The position numbers were made by a program, and so were the translations under genes. Below, one piece after another: positions 7,220 through 14,600 of a stretch of 24,540 nt of DNA. Origin of the DNA: an uncultured Odoribacter sp. (lineage in GTDB: Bacteria; Bacteroidota; Bacteroidia; Bacteroidales; Marinifilaceae); contig CAJURM010000025.1 in NCBI GenBank assembly GCA_910589025.1, forward strand, positions 1 to 24,540, in the 5' to 3' direction. Numbering within the stretch: position 1 is the first letter of the stretch; every line of letters begins with the position of its first letter. Below the pieces are notes generated by a model that had not been told where the DNA came from, made no database searches, and saw only the letters and a list, made by a program, of their open reading frames with translations.

Positions 7220-7717
7220 ATGCTATTAAAGGAAAAATTGTCAAGAGAAACAGGTAATCGGATACACTTCTATCGGGAAGGTATGTTTTGGAAATTGTAT
7301 AACCAGTCTGCTTTTAATTTTTCGCAGCGGGTAAAACAGTATCTTCTGAAAAAGAAGTATATCAAAGAGGTGAAGAGCTGGATTGTGACAATGGGGTTTC
7401 CGGATGTAGTGTTAAAAGAGAATCTGGAGCGTTTGCGGGAGTATACCTTGTCTGTGAATGTTTCGGAAAAAGTAGTGGAAGTGGAGTTGAAGGAAGGGTT
7501 GCCCGGTTACCAGGAATGGTTTGAAGAAATAAAGGAGGAAGTGAAAGGAGTGAGGGAGGTAAAAGAAGAGGGAACTGTTCCGGTCGTAGGGAACGAGGAT
7601 GAGAAAGAGCGGATATTAAAAGATATCCGCGATTTCCCGATTTTACAGAAAACTCCGCTTGACGTGCAGATGTTTTTTATTGAGTTACAGAACCGGGTGG
7701 TGAAGTTGGACAAATAG
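7220..7717 (+). CDS. DGR-associated small protein with MutS-domain-I-like N-terminus (putative)
   Basis: A 165-residue, Lys/Glu-rich, probably cytoplasmic protein with no signal peptide. Residues 17-27 read FYREGMFWKLY, which resembles the mismatch-recognition loop region of MutS domain I (F-Y-R-x-G-D-F-Y-E-L-F in that family). The N-terminal 60 residues fit a small alpha/beta domain. The middle (105-125) is highly charged and the C-terminus (125-165) looks helical. It sits between the target gene and the Avd-like gene with 25 bases before the latter, so the two are likely co-translated. MutS-like accessory proteins have been described with some DGRs; a mismatch or nucleic-acid role is inferred from that and from this short motif only. 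Confidence 0.8.
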   Translation: MLLKEKLSRETGNRIHFYREGMFWKLYNQSAFNFSQRVKQYLLKKKYIKEVKSWIVTMGFPDVVLKENLERLREYTLSVNVSEKVVEVELKEGLPGYQEWFEEIKEEVKGVREVKEEGTVPVVGNEDEKERILKDIRDFPILQKTPLDVQMFFIELQNRVVKLDK

Positions 7718-7742
7718 ATAACCGGATAAGTGGGATTCAGTT

Positions 7743-8099
7743 ATGGGAATGTATGATGAATTGCCGGTTTACAAAGCCGGTTATGATTTATTGCTGGAGA
7801 TTTTTCAATTTGTCCGGAATTTCAGTAAGGAGTTCAAATATACGGTTGGCGATAATATGAAAACGGAGGGGGTGGAATTGATAAAGTTGATTTATCAGGC
7901 CAATTCGACCCGGGATAAATTGGAAATCATAAGGCAAGCCAGGGAGAGGATTGAAACGATACGCTTGTATTTGCGGTTGATGAAAGATTTGAGACAGATT
8001 AATATTCCGAAATTTGTTTCGATCAATGCAAAGATAGAGAATGTGTCCAAACAGTTGGCGGGGTGGCAGAAGAGCCAGGGAAGAAACAACAATTGTTAG
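7743..8099 (+). CDS. avd: Avd-like four-helix-bundle accessory protein of the DGR
   Basis: A 118-residue protein that reads as four amphipathic helices (MYDELPVYKAGYDLLLEIF; SKEFKYTVGDNMKTEGVELI; RERIETIRLYLRLMKDL; ISKNAK-type C-terminal segment), the pattern of the S23-like/Avd family. In characterised DGRs Avd forms a basic barrel-shaped pentamer that binds the reverse transcriptase and template RNA and is needed for cDNA synthesis. Length and position (upstream of the template region and RT) match. Codon use and spacing (25 bases after the previous gene) suggest one operon with it. Confidence in the family is good; no activity can be read directly. Confidence 0.88.
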   Translation: MGMYDELPVYKAGYDLLLEIFQFVRNFSKEFKYTVGDNMKTEGVELIKLIYQANSTRDKLEIIRQARERIETIRLYLRLMKDLRQINIPKFVSINAKIENVSKQLAGWQKSQGRNNNC

Positions 8100-8205
8100 G
8101 CAAAGAAATAGAGTTCTTCGATATGTTTACAGGATTTGATATTCCGGATTTTATCGCAGAGAAAGAGGGCAATTGTGAGCAGTTGTCCTGACAGGAATGT
8201 CTGTT

Positions 8206-8386
8206 ATGGCCATCGTAACCTCAGTGGCGGTGGTTTTTACAACCTCGGTGCGGAAACGAACTGGTGGAGTTCTTCCGTCAGTGGTGGGTACGCTTGGTAT
8301 CATGGGTTGAACACGAGTTACACTTCGGTCCATCGTACTGCTCACTCCCGTTCGAACGGTTTCAGTGTCCGTTGTGTCAGGAATTT
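8206..8386 (+). repeat. VR-like cassette 1 (candidate template repeat)
   Basis: Homologous to the VR over its whole length. In the VR frame it reads GHRNLSGGGFYNLG... to ...RSNGFSVRCVRN with no stop. It has no good start codon: the open frame reaches back only to a TTG at 8136. Distinctive codons are the GGTACGCT (GYA) insertless variant before the central Trp and CATGGG after it. It shares its 5' block (AACCTCAGTGGC) with cassette 3. About 105 bases of unassigned sequence separate it from the avd stop. The Asn codons AAC at the LNT and RSN positions are Tyr in the expressed VR. Confidence 0.85.
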
Positions 8387-8447
8387 AAGGAATACAGATA
8401 AAATGCAGGGTATCGGTAGGTTACAGTGTTCTGTCTGAGTCGTACGG

Positions 8448-8495
8448 ATCATGGTCTGTGCGAGAGTACATATTAAATTCGACAGACAGCGATAA
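8448..8495 (+). repeat. Inter-cassette linker element, copy after cassette 1
   Basis: Contains ATTAAATTCGACAGACAGCG, also found almost unchanged after cassettes 3 and 4 and diverged after cassette 6. Similarity to the cassette 4-5 linker continues to the block TCGCAAGGAAA about 40 bases before cassette 2. It begins 61 bases after cassette 1. In known DGRs the RNA just 3' of the template repeat binds RT/Avd and carries the priming site; this element is placed to do that for cassette 1. Confidence 0.75.
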
Positions 8496-8570
8496 AGAAT
8501 CGGAAGCCCCTGTTCTATGTCGCAAGGAAATAATCGGAGATGCTGAATTTCCGATGCGGGATGTCTGTTT

Positions 8571-8751
8571 ATGGCTGTCGTGGCGACGGAGCCCGTGGTT
8601 TCTACGACCTCGGTACGCATGCGAATTGGTGGAGTTCTTCCGTCGGCGGTACAGGCTCTTGGGACCGAGAATTGAACTCGGGTTACACTTCGGTAAATCG
8701 GTATCCCAATGCGCGTTCGAACGGCTTTAGTGTCCGTTGTGTCAGGGAATT
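8571..8751 (+). repeat. VR-like cassette 2 (candidate template repeat)
   Basis: Full-length VR homologue, open in the VR frame (GCRGDGARGFYDLG... to ...RSNGFSVRCVRE). Its 5' block GGCGACGGAGCCCGT differs from the SGGG type and is shared in kind with cassette 5. An ATG at 8540 is in frame, but there is no secretion signal, so it is unlikely to make a product alone. Downstream (about 8795-8822) only a degenerate copy of the linker is visible (ATTAAATCCG, then CTCGGAGA). Confidence 0.85.
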
Positions 8752-8864
8752 TAATGGAATGCGTTTCTATCTATCGGAAATTATACCGGTGGGGAGTATT
8801 AAATCCGGTAGCACTCGGAGAGAAAAATAGTTCTTTGAGGTTTTGATTATATCGTAGTGAAAAG

Positions 8865-8888
8865 TTATTGACCGGGTTCGGTCAATAA
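8865..8888 (+). other. Perfect hairpin before cassette 3
   Basis: TTATTGACCG (8865-8874) pairs perfectly with CGGTCAATAA (8879-8888) around the tetraloop GGTT. It lies 17 bases before cassette 3, where the usual linker element is lacking or degenerate. No T run follows on the plus strand; on the minus strand a short CTTTTC follows. It may be a processing site, a weak antisense terminator or a DGR structural element. Confidence 0.6.
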
Positions 8889-8904
8889 ATGAATATGTCT
8901 GTTT

Positions 8905-9085
8905 GTGGCAATCGTAACCTCAGTGGCGGTGGTTTTTACAACCTCGGTACGGAAGCGCTCTGGTGGAGTTCTTCCGTCAGTGGTTCGGGTGTTTGGAACC
9001 GTGCGTTGAATACGGGTTATACTTCGGTTTGGCGGTATGCCGACTCCCGTTCGTTTGGCTTCAGTGTTCGTTGCGTCAGGAACTT
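8905..9085 (+). repeat. VR-like cassette 3 (candidate template repeat)
   Basis: Full-length VR homologue, open in frame (GNRNLSGGGFYNLG... to ...RSFGFSVRCVRN). It is the only copy with AAT (Asn) at the second variable codon; other copies have TAT, CAT or TGT there, all one or two adenine changes away. It also has TTT at the RSx position and TGG (W) after SV. Two in-frame ATGs (8889, 8895) precede it without a signal peptide. It is followed by a well conserved linker. Confidence 0.85.
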
Positions 9086-9116
9086 AATATGACATGTGAA
9101 AGTAAAATGTTATTCT

Positions 9117-9180
9117 GCCGGGATCGATGCAGGCTACGGCTTGTGCGAGTGTGCATAATTAAATTCGACAGACAGCGATA
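9117..9180 (+). repeat. Inter-cassette linker element, copy after cassette 3
   Basis: Begins with GCCGGGATCG, as in the copy after cassette 4, and contains ATTAAATTCGACAGACAGCG, identical to the copy after cassette 1. It starts 32 bases after the end of cassette 3. After it the linker diverges (AT-rich, then the hairpin at 9231-9243), though ATCGCAA at about 9218-9224 recalls the TCGCAAGGAAA block of other linkers. Confidence 0.75.
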
Positions 9181-9230
9181 TTTTGTTTGTGTCATGGAGT
9201 GCTCCGGCATTCCGGTAATCGCAAAAAAAA

Positions 9231-9243
9231 GTCGCAAAGCGAC
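9231..9243 (-). terminator. Possible antisense terminator in the cassette array
   Basis: GTCGC (9231-9235) pairs with GCGAC (9239-9243) around AAA and is preceded by eight A bases on the plus strand. Read on the minus strand this is a short GC stem followed by eight T bases, the form of a Rho-independent terminator. The 5-bp stem is weak. It would limit antisense transcription through cassettes 4-6. Confidence 0.35.
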
Positions 9244-9286
9244 GATCAGGAAAGGAGACTTGGCCTGATGGATAATAGTTTGTATG

Positions 9287-9466
9287 ATGGCTATCGTAAC
9301 CCGAGTGGCGGTGGTTTCAACAACCTCGGTACGAACGCAATCTGGTGGAGTTCTTCCGTTAGTGGTACGGGCTCTTGGGACCGCCAGTTGAACACGAGTT
9401 ACACTTCGGTGTGCCGGAATGTCAATGCCCGTTCGAACGGGTTTAGCGTCCGTTGTGTCAGGAATT
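9287..9466 (+). repeat. VR-like cassette 4 (closest template-like copy to the expressed VR)
   Basis: Full-length homologue, open in the VR frame (GYRNPSGGGFNNLGTNAIWW... to ...RSNGFSVRCVRN). It is the most AAC-rich copy, with AAC at the variable Asn positions, the classic composition of a DGR template repeat. The expressed VR equals this cassette at both ends apart from AAC-to-TAC changes; the VR middle instead matches cassette 5. An AAAGGAG-like sequence (about 9251-9257) and ATG at 9268 precede it, so leaderless translation cannot be excluded. It is followed by a well conserved linker. Confidence 0.88.
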
Positions 9467-9530
9467 TAATGGGAATGATATTCACTTTTGCTGCATCCGG
9501 AAATCGGATATGAATTGTATGAAACATATT

Positions 9531-9596
9531 GCCGGGATCGTTGCAGGTCATGGCTTGTACGAGTGTGCATGATTAAATTCGACAAACAGCGATAAA
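9531..9596 (+). repeat. Inter-cassette linker element, copy after cassette 4
   Basis: Starts with GCCGGGATCG and carries GAGTGTGCATGATTAAATTC and GACAAACAGCGATAAA, one base different from other copies in the core. Similarity to the linker after cassette 1 continues through TATCGCAAGGAAA (9616-9628), 35 bases before cassette 5. It starts 64 bases after cassette 4. Confidence 0.75.
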
Positions 9597-9663
9597 AACG
9601 GGAGATGCCGTTTAATATCGCAAGGAAAACATTCTGTTCCGCGGAATGAAGAATTGTTTGTTT

Positions 9664-9844
9664 GTGGCTATCGTGGCGATGGAGGTCGTGGTTTTTACAA
9701 TCTCGGTACACAAGCGGACTGGTGGAGTTCTTCCGTCAGTGGTACAGGAGCTTGGTATCGTGAATTGAACACGAGTTACACTTCAGTCAAACGGAATGTC
9801 GAACCCCGCTCGTATGGTTTTAGCGTCCGTTGTGTCAGGAATTT
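9664..9844 (+). repeat. VR-like cassette 5 (matches the middle of the expressed VR)
   Basis: Full-length homologue, open in frame (GYRGDGGRGFYNLGTQADWW... to ...RSYGFSVRCVRN). It shares the GDGxR 5' block with cassette 2. Its central part, from the double Trp through TACACTTC, equals the expressed VR at 6949-7014 except for one A-to-T. It is not followed by the linker element: only about 87 bases separate it from cassette 6, the shortest gap in the array. Confidence 0.87.
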
Positions 9845-9931
9845 ATGCTATGTTTAAAGGATTCATGGAGAATGATTATCGTAGAGAGACTCCTGTTGGG
9901 AGGACTCAATTAGGAGGAATAAGACCTGTTT

Positions 9932-10112
9932 ATGGCTATCGTACCCACAGTGGTGGTGGTTTCAACAACCTCGGTGCGGAAGCGGATTGGTGGAGTTCTT
10001 CTGTCGGTGGTACAGGTAGCTGGGAGCGTGCATTGAACACGGGTTATGCTTCGGTTTACCGGGGTGCCGTTGCCCGTTCGAACGGTTTAAGTGTTCGTTG
10101 TGTCAGGGATTT
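9932..10112 (+). repeat. VR-like cassette 6 (RT-proximal, classical template-repeat position)
   Basis: Full-length homologue, open in frame (GYRTHSGGGFNNLGAEADWW... to ...RSNGLSVRCVRD). It lies just upstream of the RT gene, where a single template repeat is usually found, and is followed by a linker copy. Many differences from the expressed VR are not at adenines, so it is not the direct source of the present VR. It is the only copy with GLSV instead of GFSV. Its end AGGGATT matches the VR end better than cassettes 4 and 5 do. Confidence 0.85.
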
Positions 10113-10134
10113 AATGCTCGGAATAGAGATATTT

Positions 10135-10200
10135 GCCGGAGTTGTAACAAGTTATGGCTTGAACAAGTGTGCATGATTAAATCCGACAGGTCGCGATAAA
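10135..10200 (+). repeat. Linker element between cassette 6 and the RT gene
   Basis: A diverged copy of the linker: GCCGGA, then ATGGCTTGAACAAGTGTGC, ATGATTAAATCCGACAGG and CGCGATAAA. It starts 22 bases after cassette 6, inside the template-to-RT spacer that in studied DGRs is needed for cDNA priming. The RT start codon is 102 bases further on. An imperfect promoter-like TAACTTTA at 10255-10262 lies between them, with no good -33 box. Confidence 0.65.
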
Positions 10201-10302
10201 ATAATCTGATGCAGTGGAAAGGGATAAATTTTATTAATATTAACAATAAAACTATAACTTTAGCAGCTTAAATCAGGTTTAAATATTGTAAAGAGCAGTG
10301 GC

Positions 10303-11532
10303 ATGGATTTGTTTACGGAAATAAACAGAACGAAGATATTGGAAGATTTATTCAGGGCGTATTACGATGCCCGTAAAAATAAACGGGATACAATCAATGT
10401 GCTTATCTTCGAAAAGGATTTTGAGGCGAATCTGTTTGAGTTGTGTGATGAAATTCTGGAAAGGAGATATACTCCTAAGCCCAATATCTGTTTTGTTGTT
10501 GAAAGACCGGTGAAGCGGGAAGTATTTGCTGCGGATTTCCGGGACAGGATCATTCACCATTTTATTTATAATTATATCTCCCCGATACTGGAACGGCGTT
10601 TCATTAATGATTCATACAGTTGCCGGAAGGGGAAGGGAATTCATTACGGGGTGAAGCGTGCAGACGGGTTTGTAAGGAAGTGTTCTTTGAATTATACGCG
10701 TGATTGCTATATATTGAAATTGGATATCCGGGGATATTTTATGTCGATGAATAAACATATTCTTTACCGGAAGATTCGTGAAGATTTAGTGCAGAAGGCG
10801 GCGGAGTGTGATTTTGATCTGCCACTGGTGATTTATCTGTTGGAGAAGACCATTTTTAATGATCCGACAGTGGCCTGCCGACGCAAGGGAAAGAAAACGG
10901 ACTGGGTGAATATTCCTAAAAGCAAGAGTCTTTTCTATATTAGCCGGGATTGCGGGTTACCTATTGGGAACCTGACATCTCAGTTGTTCGGAAATGTTTA
11001 TATGAATGCCTTTGACAATTATGTGAAACATGAGCTGAATGTGAAGTATTATGGCAGATATGTGGATGATATGATTTTTGTACATGAGGATAAGGAGTAT
11101 TTGAAAACTGTGTTGACCAAGGCAAAAGAGTTTTTGTGGGAAGATGCCCGGCTGGAGATTCATCCCAATAAGATTTATTTGCAGCATTATACGAAGGGGG
11201 TAGGGTTTATCGGTGCATTCATCAAACCGCGACGCATTTACATTTCGGATCGTACAAAAGGGAATTTTTATGAAATGATCCGCATTCAGAATAAAATTGT
11301 TGAGAATGAGCCGACCCATGAACAGATCAAGGATTTTGTGGCAAAGATGAATTCATATCTGGGCTTGACAAGACATTATGCTACGTATAATCTGAGGAGG
11401 AAGATGGTTTTTGAAGTATTGTCGCCTGCTTGGTGGAAGTATGTGTATTTGGATGGGCGAGTGGAAAAATTTGTAATAAAACAAGCGGTGAAAGCTGCGG
11501 AAATTAAACGTGTATTAGGAAAAAATAACTGA
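10303..11532 (+). CDS. DGR-type reverse transcriptase
   Basis: A 409-residue group-II-intron-like reverse transcriptase. Visible motifs in order are RDFRDRIIHHFIYNYI (RT1 region), KLDIRGYFMSMN with catalytic D141, LPIGNLTSQ with the DGR signature IGNLTSQ (221-227, where other RTs have QGxxxSP), YVDD (253-256) with D255 and D256, and the thumb-side GFIGAFIKPRRIYISDRT. No maturase or endonuclease domain follows, as expected for a DGR RT. The altered IGxxxSQ motif is associated with adenine-specific error-prone copying. It is the last gene of the DGR block, 190 bases after cassette 6. It should copy template-cassette RNA into mutated cDNA that replaces the VR. Confidence 0.96.
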   Translation: MDLFTEINRTKILEDLFRAYYDARKNKRDTINVLIFEKDFEANLFELCDEILERRYTPKPNICFVVERPVKREVFAADFRDRIIHHFIYNYISPILERRFINDSYSCRKGKGIHYGVKRADGFVRKCSLNYTRDCYILKLDIRGYFMSMNKHILYRKIREDLVQKAAECDFDLPLVIYLLEKTIFNDPTVACRRKGKKTDWVNIPKSKSLFYISRDCGLPIGNLTSQLFGNVYMNAFDNYVKHELNVKYYGRYVDDMIFVHEDKEYLKTVLTKAKEFLWEDARLEIHPNKIYLQHYTKGVGFIGAFIKPRRIYISDRTKGNFYEMIRIQNKIVENEPTHEQIKDFVAKMNSYLGLTRHYATYNLRRKMVFEVLSPAWWKYVYLDGRVEKFVIKQAVKAAEIKRVLGKNN

Positions 11533-11612
11533 ATAAATACAAAGATGTCAGGATAAGCATATATATAATTAAAGGAAAGGAATTGTAACGTTAAGTTATA
11601 AAATGTTGTGTT

Positions 11613-14600
11613 ATGTGTGTCAAACAATTGGTCTTATTGTTTTGTGTGTACTTATTGACCATATGTGTGAAAGGTCAGAGTATATGCAAATATCAGGCTT
11701 CTAATGCGGGAGAGGACGGATTCTCCCAGTCAGGTATTCCTTTTGCTTTGTCGGCAAGCGGTACATTGGAAGCATGTGTCGGAAGTTCTGCTGAATTCAG
11801 TGTTTTGATACGGGGAACCGAAGCGTATAATTATACCTGGAAAAAAATCGGGGATGCGGCTTTCCGTGCGGAGTCCAAACCTACTCTCAGACTTTCCTCT
11901 GTGACGCAGGCGAATGCCGGGCGTTATTATTGTATGGTAGAAGATTTGAGCGGGAAATTAACTGCTTATTCGGATACGCTGGAACTGAAAGTTTTTAATT
12001 TGCCGACGGTCAGTTTGTGTATTGACGCTGGCAAAAACAGAATAGCGCGAGGGGATAGCATCCGGTTGATAAAAGAGGTGAATGCTGAAAACTACCATTG
12101 GAATGTAGATGTGCCTGCCAGCGGATGGGTAAAACCCACACAATCGACCTACTATATACTTACCGGAGAAAATGGGAGCCGTTGTACAGCTATGGCCGCT
12201 GTGGAGGTAGAGGTGGTGGATTTGTATTTACAGCCGGGTCCTTCTCTGCAAATATCATTGGGGCAGGATGGGATGTTGTCTGTCAATACAAATGCCGATA
12301 CTGTTTTATGGTATGCGAAATCTCCTATACGTGCGTCCAAGATGAGCAGGATGAGTTTGCCTACCTCTCATCCGGAGTGGGGAAATTATGTCGGAAGCGG
12401 TCCAAGCATCAAAGTGTCTCCTGTTACTTCAATGCTATATACAGCTGTAGGCTATGTCGGGACGTATGCTGCTGTAACGACATTGAGTGTAGGTATTAAA
12501 AATACGTACAAAGGAGGTACGGAGGATGGCTTTACCCAATCCGATGTGCCTTTCGGAATCCTTCCGTTAGCGGATACGCTCCGTGTTTGTCAGGATGATA
12601 GTATCGCTTTTGTTGCTACCGCACAAGGTGTCAGCGCTTATGATTATACATGGTATTACATTGCTGGCGGAAATAATCACTGGTTGGTAGATCGGAATAT
12701 CTGTAAGTTGAGTAATTGTACGTTTGCTCATGAGGGACGCTACTTTTGTAAAGTGACCGACCGTTTGAGCGGTTATGCGCAGAATTCTGATACAATTTAT
12801 CTGAAAGTGGACGAACGTCCTTATGTTAAAGTAATATCTCCATTAACGGACACAGTGATTTGTTATGGAGATACGCTTTCCCTGACAGCCGGATTGCAAC
12901 CGGCATTGACACATATCTCTTTTTCGGATGTTCGTTTCCAGTGGGCAGGTATCGGGTTGATAAGCGGGGAAAATGACCGGAATACCCGGGTGGCACCGGA
13001 AGCACAGACCACTTATATTGTAACGGCGGAAAATCACGGTTGCCGAAGCATGGATACGCTGTATGTTGGGGTGAACATCCCTTACGTCGATTTGCCTTCT
13101 ACAACGGTAGCTTCAGAACATGGTGCTGTGACTGTTGTGGCACGGGATATTGAGGGGAATATAATAAATCCGGCGGCAACCGATCATTTTGAATGGGGAT
13201 TGAATGATACGCTCATGCATCTCAATCCGGTTACGAATCCTCTGGTAATAGGAGATTTTATTCCCGGGTCAGTAAAGGCATGGGCTTCCGTGAAAATGGG
13301 GCAATGTATGGCTTCAGATACGACTTATTTCCAAATGAAAATCGGAACCTCTTTTTATGGAGGATGGGATGACGGGTTTGCCCAGTCTGATATACCTTTT
13401 GGTATTTCCCCTTTACCGGACACCACTTTTGTTTGTCAGAATGATAGTGTAATGTTGCAGGTAACGGCTTCCGGGGTCAGTCTTTACGATTATGCCTGGT
13501 ATAAAGTGAGCTCTCCTTCAGATGATTTACTCGGGAATAAAAGTTCCTGCACGTTAAGCAACTGTGATTTTCCAACGGAAGGAGAATATTATTGTAAGGT
13601 TACGGATAAGTTGAGCGGATTTTCCAAACATTCGGATACCACATACGTGTATGTTAATGAGCGCCCGAGGGTACAGGTATATGAACCAGCAGGGGATACA
13701 CTGATCTGTTATGGTGATACGATTTATCTGATGTCTCGTTTAAATCCGGCCTTAACTCGTTTGTCGGCTTCGGATGTTAATTATGTCTGGACAGGGAATA
13801 GCATTGTTTGGGGACAGGACGGCGCTTCAGCGTTGGTTGCACCTTCCGTAAAAACGGAATATGTCGTTAAAGCGGATTATAAGGGGTGTGAAACCAGTGA
13901 CACATTGACTGTTGAGGTTAATACTCCTTATGTCGATTTGCCTGCTACGATTGTTGTCGGGGAAAACAGTCCTGTGGATATTCATGCCCGGGATAAAGCG
14001 GGAGATACTATTAATCCAGCCACAACCAATCAGTTCGTTTGGGGAATAAATGCTTCGGTAGTCGGTTCGTCAGTGAATCCCTTGCATATTCCGCAAGTTC
14101 GTCCGACAATGGAGAAAGTATGGGTGGCTGTGCAGTTCGGAAATTGCGGAGCTTCTGATACGGCTTATATAAAATTGAAAACAGGGACTTCTTTTTATGG
14201 AGGTCCGGATGACGGATTTACGGCTTCGTGTCTGGACCCGACCATTTTGCAGCAATTCGGACAGGAAAAATTAGTCTGTCAGGCTGATGGGAATAATGCC
14301 ATGGCTGATTCTGTGGTGTTGCGTTTGGTTTATGAAGGGACGGATGTGGAATTTCAGTGGGAAAAGTTTAATACGAGCATCAGTGACTTTGAACCTATCG
14401 GTGATGGTAACGGTGTGCAGGGGGCTAATGGGCCAATACTGAGATTCAAACCGTTGGAGGTTTCTCACAATGGTTCGTACCGTTGTATTTTGAAGAACTA
14501 TTGTTCGGACAAAGTTGTTATCAGTGATACCTTTACGGTGAGCGTGAAGGGAGAACCTGTAATCAAATCCTCCACCAATAACGGACGTATCCGTTGTCGG

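Larger units (their letters stand above)
4055..11532 (+). mobile_element. Diversity-generating retroelement with a multi-cassette template array
   Basis: All parts lie on one strand: target gene with a 3'-terminal VR, a post-VR hairpin, a MutS-like small gene, an Avd-like gene, six VR-homologous cassettes, then a DGR-type reverse transcriptase. The order target-accessory-template-RT is a common DGR layout. The oddity is six distinct template-like cassettes with repeated linkers between accessory gene and RT in place of one template repeat. I see no integrase, transposase or phage gene in the window, so it appears to be a resident chromosomal DGR. Outer boundaries are set by gene content, not by any visible ends. 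Confidence 0.85.

Noticed and set aside
9932..10112. Cassette 6 as the single true template repeat with the others as debris
   Set aside because: It has the classical position, but it differs from the VR at many non-adenine bases, while cassettes 4 and 5 explain the VR almost fully.
8136..10176. Treating each cassette open frame as a separate small gene
   Set aside because: They lack signal peptides, consistent starts and a complete FISUMP domain. Their shared part ends exactly where VR homology ends, so they are better described as cassettes.
8206..10200. CRISPR array
   Set aside because: The repeated unit is about 180 bases and protein-coding in form, with long linkers. There are no short identical repeats with unique spacers and no cas genes.
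8206..10200. Integron-type gene-cassette array
   Set aside because: No integrase gene and no attC-like core sites are visible. The cassettes are homologous to each other and to the VR, unlike integron cassettes.
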